Shown: positions 11,767-22,023 of the stretch, in pieces
How positions within the stretch are numbered: position 1 is the stretch's first letter
Layout of the letters: the number at the start of each line of letters is the position of its first letter
Source: Zygnema cylindricum
Taxonomy: Eukaryota; Streptophyta; Zygnematophyceae; Zygnematales; Zygnemataceae
Assembly (NCBI GenBank): GCA_037447655.1
Contig: JBBHKE010003261.1
Coordinates: 1 to 64,000, forward strand
Length of the DNA: 64,000 nt
Reading direction: 5' to 3'
Program-made: the position numbers and the translations under genes
Notes under the pieces: model-generated
The model's database searches: none
What the model saw: only the letters and a program-made list of their open reading frames with translations
What the model was told of the DNA's origin: nothing

Positions 11767-13482
11767 TAGCGTGTTGACTGTGTTGGTGTTGTTTATTTTT
11801 TAAAAGGTCTCTTTTCAACATGTGAGTTCAAAAAGATAAATAAAGAGTGAAAGTTGAACAATTAAATATTTAAATCATAATTAATTTTGAAAAACAATTG
11901 TATATTTCATAAAAAAACGATCGATCTATGTTTTATGAATTATGGTCTGTTTGTTTTTGTTATTTTTAATTTTGTTATATTCACATTTATTATTATTTTT
12001 TCCAATGGTCAACCTTTTTTCGAAACACAATTTTCATTTGCAAAAACGATTAGTTTTTCATTCAATTTTGGATTATTACTTTAAAACTTTGGATTTTATA
12101 AGTGTGAGTGTTAAATTAGAATCTGCGCGTTGTATTTACTACATTTTGAAAAAATAATGTAAAATTATAAATTACGAGTTCGAAATTCATTTTTTTTTTT
12201 TTTGTGAATTTCATGTGTAAATATAAATGTTTAAATAACTATCGTATTCAAAAGAAACCATTAGTCGATAAAAAATCATTTTGGAAATTATTACTATTTT
12301 TTATCATATTGTTTAAATTAAGTTGGTTATAAAATATCAACATCCATACCATCGTTCATTCATCATTTTGAATGTTTGGACATTTTGAATGGAAGATGAT
12401 AACATTTAATATGGCCCCATCCTTAGTACCTTATAAAGAACCCTTCTTGAATATTGAATCACTTGTTCATTAATTAGTAACGGATTGTTTATAATTAAAA
12501 AAATGACAAGCCCCAAGGTTAAAACGACTAAAATTTGGGTACAAAACAAGTTTCACTCAATCCTTTACGTAAAGGAATGACTCATGTAATACATAAAGCA
12601 ATAAAAGTACCTGTTAGTTTAAATTATATTTTGACAATTGTCATTCATTTGTTTTGCAAAAAAAACATTTCCAATATGTTTGCAGTAAATTTAATATAGA
12701 TATACATTTTTTCAAAGTTGTCTCTACAAATATTTATGGATTCTCATCTAATCGAGTTTTTTGGGTTGTTCTACAAACATTTCACAATTGTTATCTTACA
12801 TATTATGTGAACAAATAAACATAGTCGCTAATATCACATCGAGTGTTTACAATGTTTATATTTGTATAATATTATTTTTTGGTGCAAAACATGGTCGCCA
12901 ACGAAAATACGTTAGCCTCATTAATTTTAAACTTTGTAACTTTTTATGTTAATGTTACCATTTTGAACGTTTTATGGTGGTACAAAGTCAAACATGTTGT
13001 ACAAATTCATTATAGTATTGTTTTGTATAGTGTACCGCACCAATGACAACTTTGAGCCTCAACAACCTAGGAAAAAACTACACCGCCCATCGTTATTGGA
13101 GTTCAACATTTTTCGGGCAATCATTTTTTTTTCTCGTCACATACTTTCCCGACTTTCAATAGTGACGCCATTATTGAAAGGTAATACCGTCACCTTTCGG
13201 TTGTTTTTTCCGACAGGCCCCGTCACAGAGCTAAACCCTTTTGATTGCTAGTAAAATGTTTTACTTTAATAACTAGTGTTGTGTATCGAAGGCCCTTGTC
13301 GATATTCAATATGTACCTAATTTCGAGTACATGACAATCGATATATCGCTTCGATATAACGAGAAGCTCAGTATCGCGATATTAAGCCAATATATCGGTC
13401 GATGATTCGATAGACTTTTACTGCGATACACCGAAGTGACATTAGGTTATTTTTTTTGTCAAAAGCCTCCGCCACGTGCTTA

Positions 13483-14202
13483 AGGTAGCATTCCATTAAA
13501 CGAAAAGTGGGGTTCGTTACTAGACGTCGTACGTTTTCGTACAGCCTCGTACAAAGTCGTATCAGATTTTTTTTGCCAGACATAACATCGTTACAGGAAA
13601 GTTGTCAAGAAGCTCCAATGATGTAGGCGTAATTCTTGACCGTTGGATATTTCATTTTTTGAGATCCCCGAAGCAATCGCGCTCATCATCCAGTGGGACA
13701 CAACTCTCCTCGCGAGGAGAGTTGTGTCCGACTGGATGATTGCCATTCGTACACGTGAAAAAACAAAAAAATATATAATTTGAATAAGCGATCACGGGCC
13801 TACACGTCATACATGCCATGTGACTCCGCCACACTAGATGTTGGTCAACCGAAAATCCGTCTGACATCCACCGACATGCAAAATTTGTCGCGACCATTAA
13901 AGTTTGCCGCTTTTTTTTGCAATTCCGTTTTGAAATTTTGATTTCCATTTTCAAAATCAAAATCTGGCCGCGCATTTGACGTACGAATCATTAACTACCT
14001 CCGGTCGTATAGATATTTCGTTTTGACTTTCCGTTTGTAGATTTTTTTTAAGATTTTCAGAATTTGGACTCTAGCCTATGTGGCGCCAATCATAATTGAT
14101 AAAGGTTTGTTAATGGGCCGACAAAACGGAGCGGACTTCTAGTAAACGTTGTTAGTAGACTTGTCCGTTCATTTACTGGAACCGCCTAATGGAATGTTAC
14201 CC
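13483..14202. mobile_element. Harbinger-like MITE, about 720 bp
   Basis: The ends AGGTAGCATTCCATTA and the inverse of GGGTAACATTCCATTAGG resemble the 14820-15524 element. The left flank is TTA and the right flank GTA, so one side has mutated. It carries a 56 bp palindrome at 13685-13740. Confidence 0.55.
13685..13740. repeat. 56 bp near-perfect palindrome
   Basis: The arms ATCATCCAGT and GACACAACTCTCCTCG are followed directly by their inverse, with a two-base mismatch in each arm and no loop. It lies inside the Harbinger-like element. Confidence 0.85.
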
Positions 14203-14620
14203 GTAATGGGGGCGGTTTGCAATGGGAATTTTGTACGATTTAACGTGTTATTTACGGTACGATTTGTAGTGCTAAAGCTGTACAAATCCCCATTCCCTGC
14301 CACATATATCGCAATAATTTTTGTTGGTCGGGAGCGATATATAGAGCCCTCTGATTGTTTTTAATTGATATACGGAATATCAAATTTATGGCGTTAAATT
14401 TGTACCCGATATACAACAGATAATAACGATGGGCAGTGTAGTTTTTTGTATCGGCAACTACATAACGATATCCGATATGTACCTCTTATTGAGCTACCTA
14501 TCAATATTTTGTCTCGCCATAGCGATATGTAAATTATCGCAATGATTGCCGTAATATTTGTATGATATGCCAATATAATCTTTTTGGTTTAACTTTGTAT
14601 TGTATTCGTACTCTACAGTA

Positions 14621-15867
14621 CACTGCGAATTGTTATTAGTGTCAAATTTTAAATAGTGTTGAAGAAAATTTACCGTAATTGATGCTAATTAAAAATTTGA
14701 TTTTTTTTTTTTAAAAAGGTGTATTTTATTTCGGCGTTTATGCTAATTTGGGAACAGCAAAAATGGAATATTCGCCGTACGATTATATACATTAATATAT
14801 GTATCAGTACAAATTATTAGAGCATTGTTCCATTAGGCGGTCTCAGTAAATGTCAAAACTTCGTTTACTGAAGCCATCGTTCCATTGTGTCGGGTCAGTA
14901 ACCGACATTTTATTTGTGTGGCAAAACTTGATTGGTCCACGTAATTAATGAATAATATTTTGGAAATCTTAAAAGAATCTGTGACAGCAAATTGTGACCA
15001 CAAATTCGTACTGGCGAAGGTAAAAAGTGACTCGTACGACGTATTGAATAAAATCTGTACGGGCGGACGAAACTTAAGATTTGTAAAAGTGTACGAAAAT
15101 GTCAAAATGGTTTAGTGGATGGCAACAGACGCGTGAAACAATATCCTCCGTCAAAGATTTTATCGCGGCTTCCGGTGGCCTCGCATCCTCCCTGGCGGAA
15201 GGCACATGTCATATGCGACGTGTACCCACCTGGTCGCGCGGTCGTCGTCGATATTTGTTCACTTTTCCACAAGGCACGATGCTATTCGTTCAGGCGCTAA
15301 GATTAACCTACTCCGGGTCACTTGTTGCGAACTGAAAGTGTCTGACGATGGAGTATCCGATTATGCATCCGACGGTCCACGTTTACGCCCATAAACGTGG
15401 AGAATCAAATCCCTCATACAGTAGGCTTGTTTTTCTGACATTTTTTGTTTTTTGGTACGGCAATGTACAGAAGAATACGGCTTTCAGTAGGCAACGACAT
15501 TTTTCCCCTAATGGAACCTTACCCTTAGAAATCGTACGCCGTCGCGAATTTAAAATATCCGTACATGCTGTACTAATTTACGTGTCAAACTAATTCCATT
15601 TTTTTAGCACACGTTTTTATGCGTGCGCGTCTGATTTAATTCATTTTTTGTAAATTTTCACTTGAAAAGGTACATTTATGTATGGTCTGACATCTACCGT
15701 ACACGACACTATTTATATTTTATTGTACTTTCGGGCTTTACGCTATTTTGTACAGTACCTTAATTAACGTCAAGGAAAAATTAAAATCATGTATCCTATT
15801 TGAAAAAAAAAATCAAAATTTTAAAAACCCAAATTAGTGACTTTGACACTAATAACGCTTCGCGGTG
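14621..15867. mobile_element. TA-flanked TIR element with a nested insertion
   Basis: The terminal repeats are CACTGCGAATTGTTATTAGT and the inverse of CACCGCGAAGCGTTATTAGT, flanked by TA. Removing the nested element 14820-15524 leaves about 540 bp, the usual length of this family. The interior matches 7754-8276. Confidence 0.75.
14820..15524. mobile_element. Harbinger-like MITE, 705 bp, TTA target duplication
   Basis: The ends are GAGCATTGTTCCATTAGG and the inverse of GGGTAAGGTTCCATTAGG, flanked by TTA on both sides (14817-14819, 15525-15527). The related host element at 7754-8276 shows the uninterrupted TTAGAA site. A 3 bp TTA duplication plus a G-rich end fits PIF/Harbinger. No transposase is seen. 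Confidence 0.7.
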
Positions 15868-16019
15868 TAGTTACAAATTTTTGTTCTACAAAGTACGTAC
15901 TTGGTTGCGAAACCAGCCCCCCATCCTCGCCCTCCTCCCCCAAAATATCGGAGATATCAAATTGTTTGTCCCTCACCTTGCAGTTCGAACACTACGAAAA
16001 ACGTTTAGATATTACGGTA

Positions 16020-16602
16020 CATCGCTAATCGTTAATAGTGTTAATAACACTAATTTTGACGCGGCTTTTTTCGGCCCAAAATCATAAATTAGTGTTATTA
16101 ACATTAAAATAGAATTAACGCTAATATGGAAAGTATTTATTTAGTGTTAACCATTTTATATTACGTTCGTCGAAATTAGTGTGATGTACGAGAAGCTCGT
16201 TTACGTACATCGCGTCGTCGTGACATCTCCATTTGACAGCATTAAGTGCGCTTCGCATGTAAATTAAATTTCAGTACCAATTAGACGGCGGAAAGAGCGG
16301 AACATTACGAAATATAAACATAAAATAGCGTTAATTTTACTCTAATTTACATCTTTCCTACGATTTCCAAACTGCACAAGTACGACTTTCGGCGAAAGCT
16401 GTCAGGATAGTACACCTCAACGTGAAATAGTATCGATGACAGCTCAGCGTACACCATACGAAGTCGACACACAAGTTGGTTTAAGTGCCAAATTAATGTT
16501 CATGCTTTTTTTTTTTTTGACACAAAATCACAAATTAGCGTTAATAACACTAAATTAGCGTTTACGTTTTTTTTTTTCCTACACTAATAACGATTAGTGG
16601 TG
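16020..16602. mobile_element. TA-flanked TIR element, 583 bp
   Basis: The left end CATCGCTAATCGTTAATAGTG and the right end (inverse of CACCACTAATCGTTATTAGT) sit between TA dinucleotides. The interior is non-coding. Confidence 0.6.
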
Positions 16603-16739
16603 TAGTAATGTTACGGATATTGATGGCAGCGCGTATATTTCATCACGATTATTCCCGATACGGTAATCGAATCACTATATCGAACATCGATTAACCCCCA
16701 AAAACGTACATGTCAATAATTGGCGAAACCTCCTTTAGG

Positions 16740-17569
16740 TGAATCCACTCCACATCATATAATGAAAAACTAAAATCATTTTGTAGCTTTATTTTTTTAA
16801 CCTGTTTGATTTACCGTGCTGAAATTTTGTGGACTCCATTAGCCCACAGAATGCACAGTTCTAAAATCCATCTTGGATAGTATCACCCTCTTTGACTTTC
16901 TCAGTTAATAAATGCCACCCGACGTAGGCAATGCATTTAACCAGCTTCACCCCTATGAAGACAAAGCTCCCTTGAGCTAAACGCAAAAAAAAGTGTTTAA
17001 TTTTCTCTTTTGAGCACTTACTTATGGCTGCTGAAAGTTAGCCCTAAATACAGACTCTCTCTGGGAGAGAAAGACTCAAAAAAATCTTAAAACATCTACA
17101 ATTTTAAACTACACTAGCCGCCATACGATATGTACGATGTCTGTACGGCGTCAGTAGAAACTCACCTTCCACAACCGACGCCATGGAGTTGTCTCCTTCT
17201 CCTCTGGTGTCCACTGAGGTGATACCACGTGTCACTTTGTGGCTCTTTTGGCGTAAGTCGCCAAAATAACCATTCCGGCCTGTCAGGATTCACGCGGACC
17301 GTCCGATCATAAATTTCCTTTATCGACGTCCGTTCGATCATGCGGCGCGCCGAATGTTCCGTGCGCCTGATATGATTATCCTTATCCAGGAGCACCTGTT
17401 TGACTGATTCTGTCAAATGGTAATTTCGTGCATAACATGTTTATTACCGAATAACACCCCATGTGTGTATCGGCATCTTCTACATCAAATGGATACCAGG
17501 CAGGCTAATATTGACCCTGTAGGGCCAGGATCAAATTCTGGCCAGTCCACCCCTTTTTGTCGAAGGCTA

Positions 17570-17600
<31 letters not shown>

Positions 17601-18065
17601 AGCCTCTCTTCCTGGCTACCTGAGAAGCAGCCATGGCTCTCTCTCTATATCTCTTACACTCTTAGAGCCTGGAAATTTAGAAATCCAAGAGAGAGATAAG
17701 ATACAAATTACCCTTTTCAACACTCCCTTAATTTTTAGCTTCTTGTCTCCTTTAGACCACAACCTTTTCTATAATAAATTAATTTGGGAGATGGGACAAA
17801 CTTGGTCACCATATATGCAAGCATTTCCCCATCTGGTCTATAAAAAAGTTTAATTATTTTGTTTTCCACTTTTTCCCTTACAAAGCTAAGTTTTATATCC
17901 ATGTGTTTGGCATGAAAAAGATGTATTGGAAACAAAAGGAAAAGATGCCATGCAGCAAGATTATTGATATCATCAGCCAAAAGCCCAACGGGAACCGAAG
18001 TGCAACTTGAACGATTTCTCGAAGATGAGGAGGAATCCGCGAATATAGCCGTGGTTTGGTGTAGC
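16740..18065. other. Degraded LTR-like sequence
   Basis: Stretches at 17100-17700 resemble parts of the solo LTR (33470-34640). These include a GCCATACG/GTACGG-rich part and a segment around GGATCAAATTCTGG that recalls a tRNA-type B box. No gene is supported. Confidence 0.35.
17570..17595. repeat. (CT)n microsatellite
   Basis: This is an uninterrupted CT dinucleotide run of about 13 units. Confidence 0.9.
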
Positions 18066-18758
18066 CTAAATGGTAGCATCCCATAACGTTAAGATTGCGG
18101 ACAAAATCCCAATCGTGGTGAGAGGGGTGGCGTTTGGAGGGGGGGAGCATTGGTGTCGTCTTGGGCATTGGAAGGGGTTGGAACGATCTTGGGACACGAT
18201 TTTACATGACGCGCTAAACCAGCACCTTGAGCGTAAGGCTTCCCACAACCCGGACAAGGGACCCAAGATGTAAGGGAACCAGAGGAAGGGTGGACATGCG
18301 AAGGAGAATGACGAGAAGTGTGGGTCGAATGTGGGGACGTAGAAACAAAGACTTGAGAGGGAGGTATGATTTTTGTGCAAGGGGAATGGGACGGCGAAAT
18401 TGGTACATGGGGGAAACATAAGGGTGGGTTGGTTGGAGGAGGGGTTGAATGGATCTCCGATGGGGTTGGAGGAAGAGGAGGGTCGGAAAGGAGGGCCAAA
18501 GACAAGGCTCGAGGTTGCTCTCAACGATGAGGAGGGCAGTACCGCGGTGTAGCGAAGGGTAGGGTATGGTTCTCTCCCGATTGGGTCGATGATAGGGGAA
18601 CAAGGGGAGCGTTTGGGTGAAAGGGTTGGGGTGAGGGTGGGTGGGGGAGGAGGCTGTTCGGGAGGGTGGGACAACCCTGAGGAGATGGTTTGTACACGCA
18701 GATGCGTGGGAGATGGTGGGGAAGGAGAGCGAGACGCTCTTCGTTTATGAGAGGCCAT
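18066..18758 (-). pseudogene. Proline/serine-rich frame with a C2H2-like zinc finger, frameshifted
   Basis: A 230-codon minus-strand frame opens with MASHKRRASRSPSPPSPTH and is rich in Pro and Ser. From about 18505 downwards the better coding signal moves to another frame, which contains CPGCGKPYAQGAGLARHVKSC, a single C2H2/C2HC-type zinc finger. Pro/Ser-rich leaders with one such finger occur at the N-terminus of some non-LTR retrotransposon ORFs and in host zinc-finger proteins, so the origin is open. The frame change suggests a degraded gene. It has no counterpart at the equivalent place in the right-hand block. Confidence 0.45.
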
Positions 18759-19633
18759 AGGAACTTAAGAGTAACTTGCCAAAGGTCCGCAAATAAGAGG
18801 GCCCCACAAAGGTCTCGTCCAACCCCGCAAGACGAAAAAAGAAGGAAGTAAAGGCAGAAACCCCGAAACCGTTAATTGAAAGCCCCGCACCGGGGATCGG
18901 AACCTGATTTCTGGCTCTATGTTTGTGTTGTTTTTTTTTTTTTTTGCGTTGGGTTTGTGTTTTGTTTCCTTGGCCAACCAGTCTCCCGCTGGTTGATTTG
19001 CTACTCCCTTGACCTATTGCAGGCTGGAACGCTCACCGGATGTCGTGTGCCACCCGCAGTGTGGAAGATTGAGCACGGCCACCAAGGTGTTCAGGTGGCA
19101 CTCACCCCAAAGGGTCCGGGCGTCCACGCACGGCAACGGAATTTCCAAACCAAGTCCTCTTCTCTGTGTGCAGTAAGTGCAAAAGCCTGATGGCCGACTA
19201 ATGGCACGCCAAATTTGGCGGCAAAGACGGTAGGAGATGGCCACAAAAGGAAAAAAGGAAATCGGCCGAAACTGGCAGAGCCGATTCTGGAAAAACGAGA
19301 GAACGGATGGAGCTGATTTCCCGACTATTAGATTTTTTTTTTGATTACGTGCACACAAAATTTGGCGCCGGATACACGAAGAAAAAGTAAAAAAACCCTA
19401 GCAGGAAGCCATGGCCGAAGCTTCTAGAAGGAAGAAAACTATCGGTTTGTCTCATAAAACAAGAATTTGCGCACGCCCAAATAGTATACATAGTCAACCG
19501 AGAGTAGTCTTGTAGTTTGTGGAACGTGAATACAAAAACATGTTTCCCTGAGGGCTTAAGGAGTTCTCAAGAAAGGGTGTGCTGCCGTTTCAGACTCAGG
19601 AATATGCTGTTTTAATACGTATTTTTTATTTTC

Positions 19634-20049
19634 CTATGCCATGAAGGACAAAGCATTAGCTGCCATAGCAGCTTGCAGTTGGGTGGCCAGCTTAGTAAGT
19701 GCTGATTGACTTTGATGAAGTTTGGGCTTTTTGAAATCAAGATCATACAGATCATTAAGTGGAACCAGATGTATGTGTGGTGAGAAATTTATAATCCTAC
19801 TACTGCCATGCCTACGCGTAAGCAAGGGACTATCGTCCGCATGCCTAGTGCCACCATTTTTGCGAAAACCATGAGATTAGTAAACATATCGTCCAGATCA
19901 AATAAGTAATACATTTCTTTTTTAGGTACTACTAGGGTATGGTCTACTGCCAGGAGATGTATGTCCAAAAAAACAATGTTATTTGAATCTTCAGAAACGA
20001 TATAGCCTGGAATATCTCTATTAATGATTTTAGTAAATATGCTTGCCAT
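19634..20049 (-). pseudogene. Bacterial HIT-family hydrolase, decayed (copy 1)
   Basis: The frame begins MASIFTKIINRDIPGYIV. It continues with FLDIHLLAVDHTLVVPKK and LRVGMAVVG, a textbook bacterial HIT (histidine triad nucleotide-binding) protein. A TAA then replaces the expected acidic codon after VVGL, and one base is missing in the HxHxH triad. The sequence resumes in the next frame as PHIHLVPLNDLYDLDF and runs to a stop at 19634. Combined length is about 138 codons, normal for the family. Intact members hydrolyse nucleoside phosphoramidates and related substrates. The broken triad makes this copy inactive. It lies directly downstream of the greA remnant on the same strand, an order commonly seen in Bacteroidota. 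Confidence 0.88.
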
Positions 20050-20127
20050 TTCAAATAACAATAAACAATCTAAAAATAGAGTAAATATTTTTTTTTTACC
20101 TCAAGCAGTCTGTTTGTGCTACAAGTG

Positions 20128-20602
20128 TTATAGTCCAATCTCAATAATTTTGAATTCTAGCTTTCCAGAAGGTGTATCAATGCTTGCCACTTCTCCTACT
20201 TTTTCCCAAGAAGTCCTTTGCCAATAGGGGATTCAATAGATATTTGTTCTGCTTTCAAGTATGCTTCTTCTTCAGCAACAATGGTATAAGTAAAAGAATT
20301 CCCTTGTTTGGTATTTTCGATTTTTACTTTGGCGAAGATAGAAACCTGCGAGAAATCAATATCAGCTTTTGAAATTATGTGTGTGCGTTTGCAACTGCTT
20401 GTTCTAGGTTGCTGATTTTCGCTTCCAGCAATCCTCGAGCATCTGTAGCTGCATCATACTCAGCATTTTCGCTTAGACCGCCCTTGTTACGAGCCTCAGC
20501 TAGCTGTTCCGCAATACTGGACCTTCCTTTTGTTCTTAAGGTATGCAGCTCGCCTTTGAGCCTTTGTAATCCTTCTTCGGTATAGTATGATATTTTTTCC
20601 AT
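20128..20602 (-). pseudogene. greA: Bacterial GreA transcription elongation factor, decayed (copy 1)
   Basis: The sequence starts MEKISYYTEEGLQRLK and continues with TKGRSSIAEQLAEARNKG and LSENAEYDA, the N-terminal coiled coil of bacterial GreA. The YYTEEGLQ start followed by TKGR is characteristic of Bacteroidota. The first frame stops after 75 residues. A one-base loss shifts the reading to a second frame (20172-20374 region) with the C-terminal domain, including KVKIENTKQG, YTIVAEEEAYLKAEQISIES and PIGKGLLGKK. A second one-base loss shifts again to VGEVASIDTPSGKLEF, ending at 20128. Total length matches the usual roughly 157 residues. The Asp of the G-D-L loop needed for RNA cleavage is Gly here. 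No plant nuclear gene is expected to look like this. It sits 78 bp upstream of, and on the same strand as, a HIT-family gene remnant. Confidence 0.9.
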
Positions 20603-22023
20603 AACTATGTGGATTCTATGCGTATTTGCTCTTAAAAATTTATACTACTAGACGCTAGTAAAAAACACATACCATACCTTTGTTTTTTTAGGTATATGAT
20701 GCAAGGGAGTAACAAGGGCCTATCATTATCCGGCACGCTTGTTGGCCAAAGCAATTAGGTTATTTATTAAATTTATGCAAGAGCTATTTAATGGCCGGCT
20801 ATAAATAGCAAGACAAAAGCACCAATAGCAAGCCAAAATTCATAAATACTTAGTGCCGGAATTTTAGGTGTATTTCAATGAAATGGCATTTCAATTCAGT
20901 GCGGATAAGATACGTTGACAGTGCAGTGTCTGTCAAGGCTTCTAGCAGCGGCGAATCACTGGTCGTGAAGCGCACTCCAGCCGACCGCTCGTGCACAGCT
21001 GCAGGGCCTCCATGTCAAGGCTCAACACCTCGGCTCCAGAATGGATAAGACAACACCAGGTGAATGCTGGAAATGGTGCGGAATGGTGTGCGCTGTACCA
21101 GCATATATATTCGCGACGCTGGACTGTGGAAGAGTGGACCAGCTTGTGAGATGCAAAGATGACGCATTATGCTACCATCCTCACGCAGGAGGGGAAATAT
21201 TACAAAAGTAATTTCCAGGAATTTGCCCGTCTCCTTTTAGATGGATAGTCCAAATCAAAGGTTACTAAAAATTACGAAAATGTTCCAAGTGTTCCCATAC
21301 AAGTACATGAAACCATCTAATGGCAAATAAGAAACAAACAGAAAGGGATCAGATCACACATAGAGATAACAAGCTCATGAAAAAGTGTCCACATCATCAT
21401 GACATAGTATAGCTTAAATATCAAACGGCCAATATTACAAATTTATAATTAAAATCAGTTAAAACATGACGAGCAACATACATAACTTCTGTTCAACAGA
21501 TACTCACGAACTACGTCTCAATATGGCACATGGAAGATCTGCTCAACATCGGGACGGTAATAATGCACTACCAGCTAATACCATATTTTAAAACACTAAG
21601 ACTTTACAATTGAAGTTGCTAAACAAGGTGAAAAATCCCCTGTAAAAAAGAAGTAACCTCTTTCAAATAATGTCACTGTCAACTTTCCACTACCGCAGGA
21701 GCAGAATTAGCTCAAAAACACACAAATGCTTGCGGTCTCAAAGAAGCGCCAAATGCTTCTAAAATGGGGTAAGGCTACTGAAGATGTATGAAAAACATGT
21801 TTCAAGAATAAACGTCAGAAAAAGGTCAGAAAGACCTTCAAAAAGAAACAGTTTTAGATACTATGGTCCACTTCCTTCTCATCCAATGGGGATAGAGTCG
21901 GAGCTGACAACTAAAACTGAAAAGAGCTAAAAACTACAAATAATTCACCTTATTTCTTCCAATGCAAACCACTCCGATTTGAGGGAAAAAAAAAATAGTA
22001 CACAACCATTCCCCTCAGGGAAC
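20603..22023. other. Upstream flank of greA remnant and 3' flank of MYB copy 2
   Basis: The first 270 bp next to greA may still be bacterial: on the minus strand a short frame around 20720-20850 reads SRPLNSSCINLINN and is conserved in the right block. I do not recognise it. From about 20900 the base composition changes and the sequence looks like plant 3' flank. No further gene is supported. Confidence 0.3.

Larger units (their letters stand above)
13079..14439. mobile_element. TA-flanked TIR element, about 1.36 kb with nested insertions
   Basis: It starts CACCGCCCATCGTTATT and ends with the inverse of CACTGCCCATCGTTATT, each next to TA. It contains a Harbinger-like insertion at about 13483-14202. 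Its left part is also present at 35339-35895 in the right block, which then departs into other sequence. Confidence 0.6.

Noticed and set aside
19634-20602. Contamination or chimeric assembly as the explanation of the bacterial genes
   Set aside because: The segment is present in both duplicated blocks with the same plant flanks and shared decay, which a random contaminant join would not produce; long reads would still be the decisive test.
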